Origin: an uncultured Selenomonadaceae bacterium
Lineage (GTDB): Bacteria; Bacillota_C; Negativicutes; Selenomonadales; Selenomonadaceae
Assembly: GCA_946402475.1 (NCBI GenBank)
Contig: CAMIWP010000044.1
Span: forward strand, 1-7,813
Length of the DNA: 7,813 nucleotides
Reading direction: 5' to 3'
The notes beneath the pieces were generated by a model. It saw only the letters and a program-made list of their open reading frames with translations, ran no database searches and was not told the origin of the DNA. Shown here in pieces: positions 1-5,735 of the stretch. A program made the position numbers and the translations under genes. Each line of letters begins with the position of its first letter. Within the stretch, counting starts at the first letter, position 1.

Positions 1-592
1 CATGCCCGACATGGACGGCTTTGAGACCCTGGAGCGCATCCGGCAGCGGGAGAGCCTGAGGGATCTGCCGGTGATCATGCTCACGGCGGCCGCCGACAAG
101 GAAACGGTGATCAAGGTGGCCAAGCAGGGGGTGGAGGGCTACGTCAAAAAGCCCTTTCTGCCCGATGAGCTCATCGCCCGGGTGGAGAAGTTCATCCTGC
201 CCCGCAGCGCAAACACAAGAGTGCTCATCGTGGACGATGAGGAGGACAAACTGGACCATGCGCGGAAGGTCATAGACGAGGCATTCCCTTACGAGATCGT
301 CACCGCCGAATCCGGTCTGGAGGCGCTGGGCATGATGTTGAAGGATCCGGCGCCCCTGATGCTGATCGACGCGGGCATGGAATTCATGGACGGGTTCCAG
401 ACGGCAGAGTTCCTGTCGGACAATGACCAGCTGAAGGACGTGAAGATCATCCTGATGACGGAAACGGAGGAAGAAGCGGCCTCTGCGGAAAATTTCCGAT
501 CACCGATCTACGCGGGATACATCAGGAAACCCCTGGCCTTGGAAAACTGGCCCCCCGAGCTGTATGACTTGCTGAAGCGCTTACACGGTTGA
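1..592 (+). CDS. Tandem-receiver (REC-REC) response regulator, 5'-truncated by window edge
   Basis: This is the 3' part of a two-component signalling protein. The reading frame is open at base 1, and the first visible residues (MPDMDGFE) are the stretch just after the phospho-acceptor Asp of a receiver domain, so the ATG at base 2 is internal and not the start. Counting from that ATG, receiver 1 shows the conserved Thr28 (MLTA) and Lys50 (KKPF). A complete second receiver spans about residues 72-195, with acidic pocket DDEE at 78-81, probable acceptor Asp123, Thr153 and Lys176 (RKPL). In receiver 2 the usual MPxMDG after the acceptor reads MEFMDG, so the Pro is missing. No output domain follows receiver 2; an effector or kinase domain could lie upstream of the window. 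The next gene follows directly, which suggests one operon with the receiver/HD-GYP gene. Its phosphodonor and target are unknown. Confidence 0.9.
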   Translation, partial: MPDMDGFETLERIRQRESLRDLPVIMLTAAADKETVIKVAKQGVEGYVKKPFLPDELIARVEKFILPRSANTRVLIVDDEEDKLDHARKVIDEAFPYEIVTAESGLEALGMMLKDPAPLMLIDAGMEFMDGFQTAEFLSDNDQLKDVKIILMTETEEEAASAENFRSPIYAGYIRKPLALENWPPELYDLLKRLHG

Positions 593-617
593 ACGGATGC
601 TGCTCACGAGAAGAAAA

Positions 618-623
618 AGGAGG
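618..623 (+). promoter_or_regulatory. Ribosome binding site deciding a TTG start
   Basis: A perfect AGGAGG lies six bases before an in-frame TTG at 630. The alternative ATG at 597 has no recognisable Shine-Dalgarno sequence, and it adds an 11-residue basic leader outside the receiver fold. The TTG start is therefore preferred. Confidence 0.75.
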
Positions 624-629
624 TTTCCT

Positions 630-1694
630 TTGGACGGACTGTACAGCGAAAAAAAGCCGCTGATTCTGGCGGTGGACGATGACGAGATCAACCTCCTGCT
701 GATGGAGAAGATCCTCGGCCCCGACGTGGAGATCGCAACGAGGCGGGACGGAAGCGAAGCCTTGGACTACCTGGCCGCAAACAGCGTCGATCTCGTGCTT
801 TTGGACTACGTCATGCCCGACATGAACGGCCTTGAGGTCCTGAAGCACATGAAGCAGAGCCGCGCCGAGATGAAGAACGTGCCCGTCATCATTTTGACGG
901 CGGACGTGGACATGGATCTGGAAACGGAGGTCTTTCGCGCCGGAGCCGTGGATTTCATCCGCAAGCCCTTCGTGCCCATGGCCATGCAGGAACGGGTCCG
1001 GCGGGTGCTCCAAAACGAGTACCTGAAGCACAATCTGCAACGGGAAGTCATCCGCCAGACGAAGATCGCAAGGGATCAGACCGCCGCCACGGCGCGGCTC
1101 TTCGACGAGACCATGCTGGCGCTGGCGGAAACCGTGGATGCCAAGGATGCCTACACCCAGGGGCACTCCCTGCGGGTGGCCGACTACGCCAGGCGCATCG
1201 CCGCCCTGGCGAACCATTCCCCGCGCCAGCAATACGACATCTACTGCATGGGGCTCCTGCATGACATCGGGAAGATCGGCATTCCCGACAGCATCCTCAA
1301 CAAACCCTCCCGTCTCACGGACGAGGAATACACCATCATAAAATCCCATACGACCATCGGCGCGGGGATCCTGAAGAAGATCGCAGAATTTCCAAAGCTC
1401 GCCATCGGCGCCCGTTCCCACCATGAGCGATACGACGGGACAGGCTATCCCGACGGCCTGGGCGGATCGCGGATCCCGACGGAGGCCCGCATCATCGCCG
1501 TGGCCGATGCCTACGATGCCATGACCTCCTGCCGCAGCTATCGAAGCATCATGGAGCAGGACAGGGTGCGCCGCGAAATCGAGCGGGGCCGCGGCACCCA
1601 GTTCGATCCCGTGTTCGCCGAGATCATGCTGCATCTCATCGACGAGGACACCGGGTTTCGGATGAAGGGACCGACGGCGGAAGAAGAGGCGTAG
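630..1694 (+). CDS. REC-HD-GYP response regulator, predicted cyclic-di-GMP phosphodiesterase
   Basis: Cytoplasmic response regulator of about 354 aa from the TTG start (365 aa from the ATG at 597). The N-terminal receiver (about residues 10-130) has acidic pocket DDD, acceptor Asp59 in LLDYVMPDMNG, Thr90 and Lys112 (RKPF). A helical linker leads into an HD-GYP domain with the HD dyad in LLHDIGKIGIPD (His211-Asp212), a later HHERYDGTGYPDGL block containing the GYP signature (272-274), and the AVADAYDAMTS motif. All hallmark metal-binding and GYP residues are present, so catalytic activity is expected. Known HD-GYP enzymes hydrolyse cyclic-di-GMP to GMP or pGpG; phosphorylation of the receiver would control this. 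The start choice rests on an AGGAGG six bases before TTG. The next gene begins 3 nt after the stop, so it is almost certainly co-transcribed with the kinase pair. No diguanylate cyclase (GGDEF) gene is visible. Confidence 0.93.
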   Translation: MDGLYSEKKPLILAVDDDEINLLLMEKILGPDVEIATRRDGSEALDYLAANSVDLVLLDYVMPDMNGLEVLKHMKQSRAEMKNVPVIILTADVDMDLETEVFRAGAVDFIRKPFVPMAMQERVRRVLQNEYLKHNLQREVIRQTKIARDQTAATARLFDETMLALAETVDAKDAYTQGHSLRVADYARRIAALANHSPRQQYDIYCMGLLHDIGKIGIPDSILNKPSRLTDEEYTIIKSHTTIGAGILKKIAEFPKLAIGARSHHERYDGTGYPDGLGGSRIPTEARIIAVADAYDAMTSCRSYRSIMEQDRVRREIERGRGTQFDPVFAEIMLHLIDEDTGFRMKGPTAEEEA

Positions 1695-1697
1695 TAC

Positions 1698-3035
1698 ATG
1701 GAAGCAAAGGTCATACTGATTTCTTTTATCCTCACATTGACACAGCTCTCCGATGCCTATCTTCGCTACCTGGCCTTTCGGGACGGCATGGAGACAAGGG
1801 ATCGGCGGCGGCTCTGGGGATTTTTCCTGGCTTGGGGCTTTCTGGACGGCGCTCTCCTCTACTGTTGGCTCTTTTCCCACATGGGGATCACCGTGGTTCC
1901 CTACAAAGCCGTGCTGATGCTCGGCTGGATCCCCTATCTGGCCATCTTCATGGCCATCGTGCGGAAACAGGTCCTTCCGCACATCTTCGTGTTCGGCATG
2001 TCCTCCCTCTGGAGCTTCCTGCAACACAATTGGAGCAATATCGCCGTGGCGATGTTTTTTCGGAACAGCCCCGAAGAGACGGTCCTGACCGTACACGCAG
2101 GGCTGTATCTCCTGTGGTTTGCGCTGGCATGGCCCCTGGCGCGGCGCCTGTTCTCCAACCTCATGGCTTCCCGGGAATTTTTCAATCTGCGGCCCTTGGG
2201 CATCTACATCGCCTTTCTGCCTCTGGCCGTCCTTTCGGGACATCTGCTCTTGATGGCGGACAGCCGCTTGTGGCATTCCTGGACGGAACGGCTCTCCCGC
2301 ATCTACCTGCCCCTGGTGTTCCTCTTCTTTTACCGCTACGTGCTCATCGCCTCCAAGAATTTCTACGTCCATCGTCGCGAGGAGCAGAATCACCGGATCC
2401 TGAGCGGGCATCTGTCAGCACTGGAGGGGTATAGCCGCCTCCTGCAAAAAAGCAACGAGCAGATCTCCGTTCTGCGCCATGATCTTCGGCACAATTACCG
2501 CATCATCCACGCTATGCTGGAAAACGGCGACATCTCCAAGGCTCGGGAGGCGGTAACGGCGCAGCTGGCCAAGCTGGAAAACGCGCAGCCCGTATCCTAT
2601 CCAAAAGCACCACTCCTGAGCGCGGTGCTCTCCATCTACATCCATCGCGCCGAGGAAATGGGATGCCGCGTCAACGCCCAAGTGGATCTGCCGGAGAAAC
2701 GGCTCACATCGGAAAACGACCTTGCCCTTCTCATGTCCAATGTGCTGACCCACGCGGCCAAAGCCGGAGAAACCCAGCCCGAAGGAAGGCGGGAGATCCT
2801 CTTCACCCTGCGCATCGCCGAGGGGAAGGGACGGCTGGAATTGGCGAACCGGCACGAACGGCCCTTCCCCCTGGACGAAAGGGGATGGCCTCTGGAGGAT
2901 CCCAAGATCGACGAGAACGGGCTGGGACTGCTTTCCCTGACCGCCTTCGTCAAAAAATACAAGGCCCGCGCATCCTTTTGCCAGAGGGACGGATGGGTGC
3001 GCATGTCCCTTGGTTGGGAGGATCAATGCCTATGA
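1698..3035 (+). CDS. Membrane sensor histidine kinase, AgrC/GHKL type, with altered N-box (kinase 1)
   Basis: 445-aa polytopic membrane sensor kinase. Residues 1 to about 220 form roughly seven hydrophobic segments, including a strongly conserved YKAVLMLGWIPYL stretch at 69-81. A charged helical region (about 222-258) leads to the dimerisation/phospho-acceptor helix with RHDLRHN, where His261 is the expected phosphorylation site. The C-terminal GHKL ATPase region has a G2-like box NGLGLLSL at 407-414. The N-box is unusual: where the family has NLLDNAIEA, this protein reads NVLTHAAKA (348-356), so the metal-coordinating Asn is His352 (codon CAC at 2751-2753). ATP binding or autophosphorylation may be impaired. 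The ATG is 3 nt after the HD-GYP stop and is preceded by AGAGG at 1685-1689 with an 8-nt spacer. The stop overlaps the start of a paralogous kinase. The ligand is unknown; HPK10-family relatives sense peptides, but no precursor peptide gene is seen here. Confidence 0.88.
   Translation: MEAKVILISFILTLTQLSDAYLRYLAFRDGMETRDRRRLWGFFLAWGFLDGALLYCWLFSHMGITVVPYKAVLMLGWIPYLAIFMAIVRKQVLPHIFVFGMSSLWSFLQHNWSNIAVAMFFRNSPEETVLTVHAGLYLLWFALAWPLARRLFSNLMASREFFNLRPLGIYIAFLPLAVLSGHLLLMADSRLWHSWTERLSRIYLPLVFLFFYRYVLIASKNFYVHRREEQNHRILSGHLSALEGYSRLLQKSNEQISVLRHDLRHNYRIIHAMLENGDISKAREAVTAQLAKLENAQPVSYPKAPLLSAVLSIYIHRAEEMGCRVNAQVDLPEKRLTSENDLALLMSNVLTHAAKAGETQPEGRREILFTLRIAEGKGRLELANRHERPFPLDERGWPLEDPKIDENGLGLLSLTAFVKKYKARASFCQRDGWVRMSLGWEDQCL
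3017..3021 (+). promoter_or_regulatory. Ribosome binding site for kinase 2, inside the kinase 1 coding region
   Basis: GGAGG lies 4 nt before ATG 3026 and 10 nt before ATG 3032. The ATG at 3032 forms an ATGA stop/start overlap with the kinase 1 stop, typical of translational coupling. I prefer 3032 on spacing; 3026 remains possible and adds two residues. Confidence 0.6.
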
Positions 3036-4357
3036 TGACCTTCTTGTTTTTTTCCGTCACCGCCGCCATGATCCAAACGGGCGGCGCCTATCTGCGCTAT
3101 CTGCCCTTTCGATCCGATATGCGGCCGGAGGAGAAAGACCGTCTGTGGCAGCTGCTGCTCACCTGGGCCGTTTTCAGCATCAGCCTGAACATCGTTTTTC
3201 TGTCCCAATTCGGCCTCAATGTTCCCCTGTACAAAGCCGTTCTGTTTTTCGGATGGCTGCCCTATTTTCTCATATCCCTGAAGGTGATCCGGCAACCGGC
3301 GACGGCGCATGTTTTCGTTCTCGGCATGCAATGCCTTTGGGCCATCATGCTCCATACCACAGCCGCCATGGCAGAGCTGTCCGTCGGCGTTCCCAAGGAG
3401 TTGGAGCAGATGTCCTTCACCCATGCCATCGCCTACCTGCTGATCTTTGCGATTCTTCTTCCCGTGGAGCGAAGGGTTTTCCAAAATCTTCTCCCCTCTT
3501 CCCGGTTTTTCCTGACCTCCTTTCGCTGGCCCATGTCCCTCCTGCCCGTCATCCTGTTCATCGGCGTCTCCCTGCCCATAGCCGACGACCAGCTCGTCCA
3601 TGACTGGCAGTATCCCGTCTCCCGCCTCGCCATGCCCCTCATTTTTTTCTTCGTTTACCGCTCCATGAGCATCACGACGAAGCAAGCGGAACGCAACGAA
3701 CAGAACAGGCAGGAATCCATCTGGATGCGTCGGCAGATTGCCACCCTGAAGGAGTACGATCTCCTCCACGAAAGCAACAGTCGGCAGATAGCTGCCATCT
3801 CCCTGGGACTGCGGGAGAGCTACCGCCGCTTGGACGAGTATCTTGCCGCAGGGGACACGGCGGCGGCCCTTCGGCACATCGAAGCCCAGGAAAGCCGCTT
3901 TTCCCATGGGCCCCTGCGCCTTTTTTCCGACTTCCCTCTCATCAACGCGGCTCTGTCCATCTACGTGAAGCGGTGCGAAGCCCTGGGCATCGCACCGAAG
4001 GTGAAGGTCAACCTGCCGAAAAAGATGCGCACGGACGAGCACGATCTTGCCGTGCTCCTCTCCAACCTTCTGGAAAACGCGGTGGAAGCCGAGGAAAAAC
4101 AGCCACCGGGACGCCGCTTCCTCTCCGTCACCATGGAGGCCGCAGAGGAGCAGTGCGTGCTGGAGATCGTCAATCTGTGGGATCCGCCTCTCGCCTTCGG
4201 GGAAAAGGGTCTTCCCCGGACCGACGTCCCCGGTCACGGCATCGGCATGGCATCCCTTGGGGAATTTGCCCGGAAATACGATGCCTATGTGGACTTCACC
4301 CAGGAAAACAGCCGCGTGCAGGTGTCCATGTACTGGGAGGACAAGAGCGCCGGATAA
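3032..4357 (+). CDS. Membrane sensor kinase paralog lacking the phospho-acceptor His (kinase 2)
   Basis: Polytopic membrane protein of about 441 aa (443 aa if started at ATG 3026), clearly paralogous to the preceding gene. Shared landmarks are AYLRYLxFR near the N-terminus, YKAVLFFGWLPYF in a membrane segment, a spaced block before the dimerisation helix, and a C-terminal WED ending. The N-terminal half holds about six or seven hydrophobic segments. At the dimerisation helix, kinase 1's RHDLRHNYR is replaced by SLGLRESYR: Leu258 and Glu262 occupy the two His positions, so no phospho-acceptor remains. The ATPase region looks intact, with N-box SNLLENAVEA (344-353, catalytic Asn349) and G2-like GHGIGMASL (401-409). 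By sequence alone it could bind ATP but not phosphorylate itself at the usual site. It may phosphorylate kinase 1 in a heterodimer or act as a regulatory pseudokinase. It is the last gene of the operon, followed by a terminator. Confidence 0.86.
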   Translation: MMTFLFFSVTAAMIQTGGAYLRYLPFRSDMRPEEKDRLWQLLLTWAVFSISLNIVFLSQFGLNVPLYKAVLFFGWLPYFLISLKVIRQPATAHVFVLGMQCLWAIMLHTTAAMAELSVGVPKELEQMSFTHAIAYLLIFAILLPVERRVFQNLLPSSRFFLTSFRWPMSLLPVILFIGVSLPIADDQLVHDWQYPVSRLAMPLIFFFVYRSMSITTKQAERNEQNRQESIWMRRQIATLKEYDLLHESNSRQIAAISLGLRESYRRLDEYLAAGDTAAALRHIEAQESRFSHGPLRLFSDFPLINAALSIYVKRCEALGIAPKVKVNLPKKMRTDEHDLAVLLSNLLENAVEAEEKQPPGRRFLSVTMEAAEEQCVLEIVNLWDPPLAFGEKGLPRTDVPGHGIGMASLGEFARKYDAYVDFTQENSRVQVSMYWEDKSAG

Positions 4358-4362
4358 AAAAG

Positions 4363-4399
4363 CCCTCCGTCCCCGACGGCAATCGGGGCGGAGGGTTTT
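4363..4399. terminator. Bidirectional rho-independent terminator between convergent genes
   Basis: A 13-bp GC-rich stem pairs 4363-4376 with 4383-4395, with one bulged T at 4370 and a 6-nt loop (CGGCAA). On the + strand it is followed by TTTT (4396-4399). On the - strand it is followed by six U residues, from the A-run at 4356-4361. It lies between the stop codons of kinase 2 and the LytTR regulator and can terminate both transcripts; the U-tract is better for the - strand. Confidence 0.9.
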
Positions 4400-5145
4400 C
4401 AAGGCAGTTGCGGCATATCCCGCCGATGGGCCAAATAACTCATATACCGCGCCTTCGTCTCCTTTTTCATGCGGCGGCTGATGGGGACGATATGCCCTGT
4501 CCGCAGGACAAAATCGTCCTGCTTCATGGCCTTGATGAACTCCATATTGACAATGATGCGGTAGTGGCATTCCACAAAGCGCGGATCCGAAAGGAGGGGC
4601 AGAAAGCCGTCGTATGCCATGGACGTGAGGATGTCGCGCTCCGGCAGGTGGATGCAGAACCGATGCTTCTCGCCGATGTCCACATAGCAGATCTGCCGAT
4701 AGGGCACCTCGAGCGCCGTGCCCTCCACCTGCACCGCAAGCCTCCGTTCCCGCTCCGCGATGCGGGGAAAGATGTGCTCGAAGGTCTTGGCGAAGGCTTC
4801 GGCATTCCTCGCCAGGGGCTTCAGGAAATAGCCCACGGCAAATACGCGGTAACCCTCCAGCAGATAGTCCTCGCTGCCCGTCAGGAACACGATGCCCACT
4901 TCCCCATCCCGCTCGCGGATATGCCTTGCCAAGTCGATCCCGCTCATGTCATCCATCCGTATATCCAGAATGAGCAAATCGTACTTCCCCGGGCGGAATG
5001 CGGCCAAGAACGCCTCTCCCCCGTCGAAGCCGTCAATGGCCAGATCCTTCGCGACCTCGGGATAATGGGTTTCCACATAGCGGGAAAGATAGGCATTCGC
5101 CGTCAGAAGATCCATGGGTTCGTCATCGACGATGGCGATGTTCAT
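4399..5145 (-). CDS. LytTR-family response regulator (AgrA/ComE/LytR-like)
   Basis: 248-aa DNA-binding response regulator. The receiver domain (residues 1 to about 120) has acidic pocket DDE at 7-9, acceptor Asp61 in LILDIRMDDMSG, Thr89 (FLTG) and Lys109 (LKPL), so it should be phosphorylatable. The C-terminal LytTR domain (about 140-243) is recognised from YVDIGEKHRF, the CHYRIIVNMEFIK block (family form HRSYLVN) and the final IPISRR-like segment, here VPISRRMKK. Members of this class bind paired direct repeats and usually pair with AgrC-type membrane kinases. Two such kinases lie convergently just beyond the shared terminator, so they are the obvious candidate partners, but this is inference from context. 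The ATG has a GAGG with a 7-nt spacer and overlaps the stop of the upstream TIGR04076 gene by 4 nt (5142-5145), indicating translational coupling. Confidence 0.94.
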   Translation of the reverse strand: MNIAIVDDEPMDLLTANAYLSRYVETHYPEVAKDLAIDGFDGGEAFLAAFRPGKYDLLILDIRMDDMSGIDLARHIRERDGEVGIVFLTGSEDYLLEGYRVFAVGYFLKPLARNAEAFAKTFEHIFPRIAERERRLAVQVEGTALEVPYRQICYVDIGEKHRFCIHLPERDILTSMAYDGFLPLLSDPRFVECHYRIIVNMEFIKAMKQDDFVLRTGHIVPISRRMKKETKARYMSYLAHRRDMPQLP

Positions 5146-5459
5146 TCCGCATCCTCGTCCATCGTTTCCAGCAGGAAACTCACCGGGCGAAACCCGTCAT
5201 TGCAAGAGATCATGGCCGATCTGGGATTCTTCATCCATCCCGAATAGAAGTCCTCCGCGCCGTGAGCCAGGCCCATGACGAAGGAGGACATGGACTCCCA
5301 CGCGCTCTCGCAAAGCTCCCGGGGCCTCTGCCATCCGTTGGCCACAAATACCTGCCCTTCCCGGATGTCGCAGGGATGCTCCATGGGATTCTCATACTTT
5401 TCCATTAAATCCTCGTAGGATGCCTTCCTCACAACCGTAATCCGCACCTTTTTCACCAT
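5142..5459 (-). CDS. TIGR04076 family small protein of unknown function
   Basis: 105-aa cytoplasmic protein with no signal peptide or membrane segment. The layout matches what I know of the TIGR04076 family: an N-terminal VKKVRITVVRK strand, a PC..EGQ.F block (Cys30), a second Cys followed by AW (Cys50, CESAW), an alternating hydrophobic helix, and a third Cys in the signature CNDGFRPVSF (Cys86; family form CTDGLRPVIF). The three conserved cysteines hint at metal binding or redox chemistry, but the function of the family is not established. AGGAG at 5466-5470 lies 6 nt before the ATG. It is the first gene of a two-gene unit with the LytTR regulator, which it overlaps by 4 nt, so its product is made together with a signalling output. 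Whether it acts in that pathway is unknown. Confidence 0.8.
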   Translation of the reverse strand: MVKKVRITVVRKASYEDLMEKYENPMEHPCDIREGQVFVANGWQRPRELCESAWESMSSFVMGLAHGAEDFYSGWMKNPRSAMISCNDGFRPVSFLLETMDEDAE

Positions 5460-5478
5460 GATCCTCTCCTGCCTGATA

Positions 5479-5491
5479 AGGAACTGTTCCT
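5479..5491. repeat. 13-bp palindrome AGGAAC-T-GTTCCT in the TIGR04076 leader
   Basis: Perfect 6+1+6 dyad 20 nt before the TIGR04076 start codon and just upstream of its ribosome binding site. It could be a small operator, or in RNA a short 5-bp hairpin with a 3-nt loop. No regulator is identified. Confidence 0.5.
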
Positions 5492-5519
5492 AAATTTCAC
5501 GGCGATGTCCTTTTCCTTA

Positions 5520-5549
5520 ATCTTACAACGGTCATCGGCTTGGTGACAA
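5520..5549 (-). promoter_or_regulatory. Candidate sigma-70-type promoter for the TIGR04076-LytTR unit
   Basis: On the - strand, TTGTCA (5549-5544, five of six to the consensus -35) is followed after 18 nt by TAAGAT (5525-5520, four of six to the -10). Transcription would start near 5513 and give a leader of about 55 nt. The inverted-repeat arm at 5525-5535 sits in the spacer and touches the -10, a position suited to regulation. Confidence 0.5.
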
Positions 5550-5632
5550 GGGAAAGTACGGAAAATTTTGATCCGTTGCAAAAAATAGGTTTATGAGGTT
5601 CCCTTCTGTAGTAAAATATCAATGACCGTTGT
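5525..5632. repeat. Inverted repeat pair A (11 bp, exact): 5525-5535 and 5622-5632
   Basis: ACAACGGTCAT at 5525-5535 has its exact reverse complement ATGACCGTTGT at 5622-5632. One copy lies in the candidate - strand promoter. The other lies immediately downstream of the candidate + strand -10, so each divergent transcription unit has one copy in the same orientation relative to its own gene. The half-site ACCGTT resembles the core of LytTR-type sites, but the usual direct repeat at about one-to-two-turn spacing is not seen. Confidence 0.6.
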
Positions 5633-5683
5633 GCGTTCTGCTCTGTTGCGGGCGATTTGTTGCGAGATGAAACTTTCCGTACT
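5555..5683. repeat. Inverted repeat pair B (10 bp, exact core): 5555-5564 and 5674-5683
   Basis: AGTACGGAAA at 5555-5564 has its exact reverse complement TTTCCGTACT at 5674-5683. Similarity continues imperfectly for several bases (TTT and GATC/CATC) beyond the core. One copy is just upstream of the candidate - strand -35; the other is in the leader of the 136-aa gene. The pair interleaves with pair A instead of nesting inside it. Confidence 0.55.
5590..5617 (+). promoter_or_regulatory. Weak candidate promoter for the 136-aa gene
   Basis: TAAAAT at 5612-5617 matches five of six positions of a -10 box, but the best -35 at a 16-nt spacing is only TTTATG (5590-5595). Repeat arm A (5622-5632) would fall near the transcription start. 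The leader would be about 110 nt. This call is tentative. Confidence 0.3.
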
Positions 5684-5735
5684 CGCCGATGCAGAGGCCG
5701 GAAAGCAGACACGCATGGAAAGGGGGTGAGCAATC

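Noticed and set aside
522..2411. Open reading frame of 629 codons on the - strand
   Set aside because: It is antisense to the HD-GYP and kinase 1 genes, which have clear domains. Its composition (rich in H, G, P and Q) is typical of a shadow frame in GC-rich DNA.
2663..3031. N-terminal extension of kinase 2 back into kinase 1
   Set aside because: This stretch is the out-of-frame shadow of kinase 1. The ribosome binding site and the paralog alignment place the start at 3026 or 3032.
3023..4570. Open reading frame of 515 codons on the - strand
   Set aside because: Antisense to kinase 2 and running through the terminator; no domain or ribosome binding site.
3973..5247. Open reading frame of 424 codons on the + strand
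   Set aside because: Runs out of frame through kinase 2, across a terminator and antisense to the LytTR gene; not a plausible protein.
5572..5664. Series of GTTG(C/T) words as a canonical LytTR binding array
   Set aside because: The words start at 5575, 5628, 5645 and 5659, which does not fit the usual paired direct repeats about 21-22 bp apart, and several key positions mismatch.
5460..5735. Riboswitch or structured leader RNA in the divergent region
   Set aside because: No recognisable riboswitch core or terminator/antiterminator pairing could be traced; only the short repeats described above.
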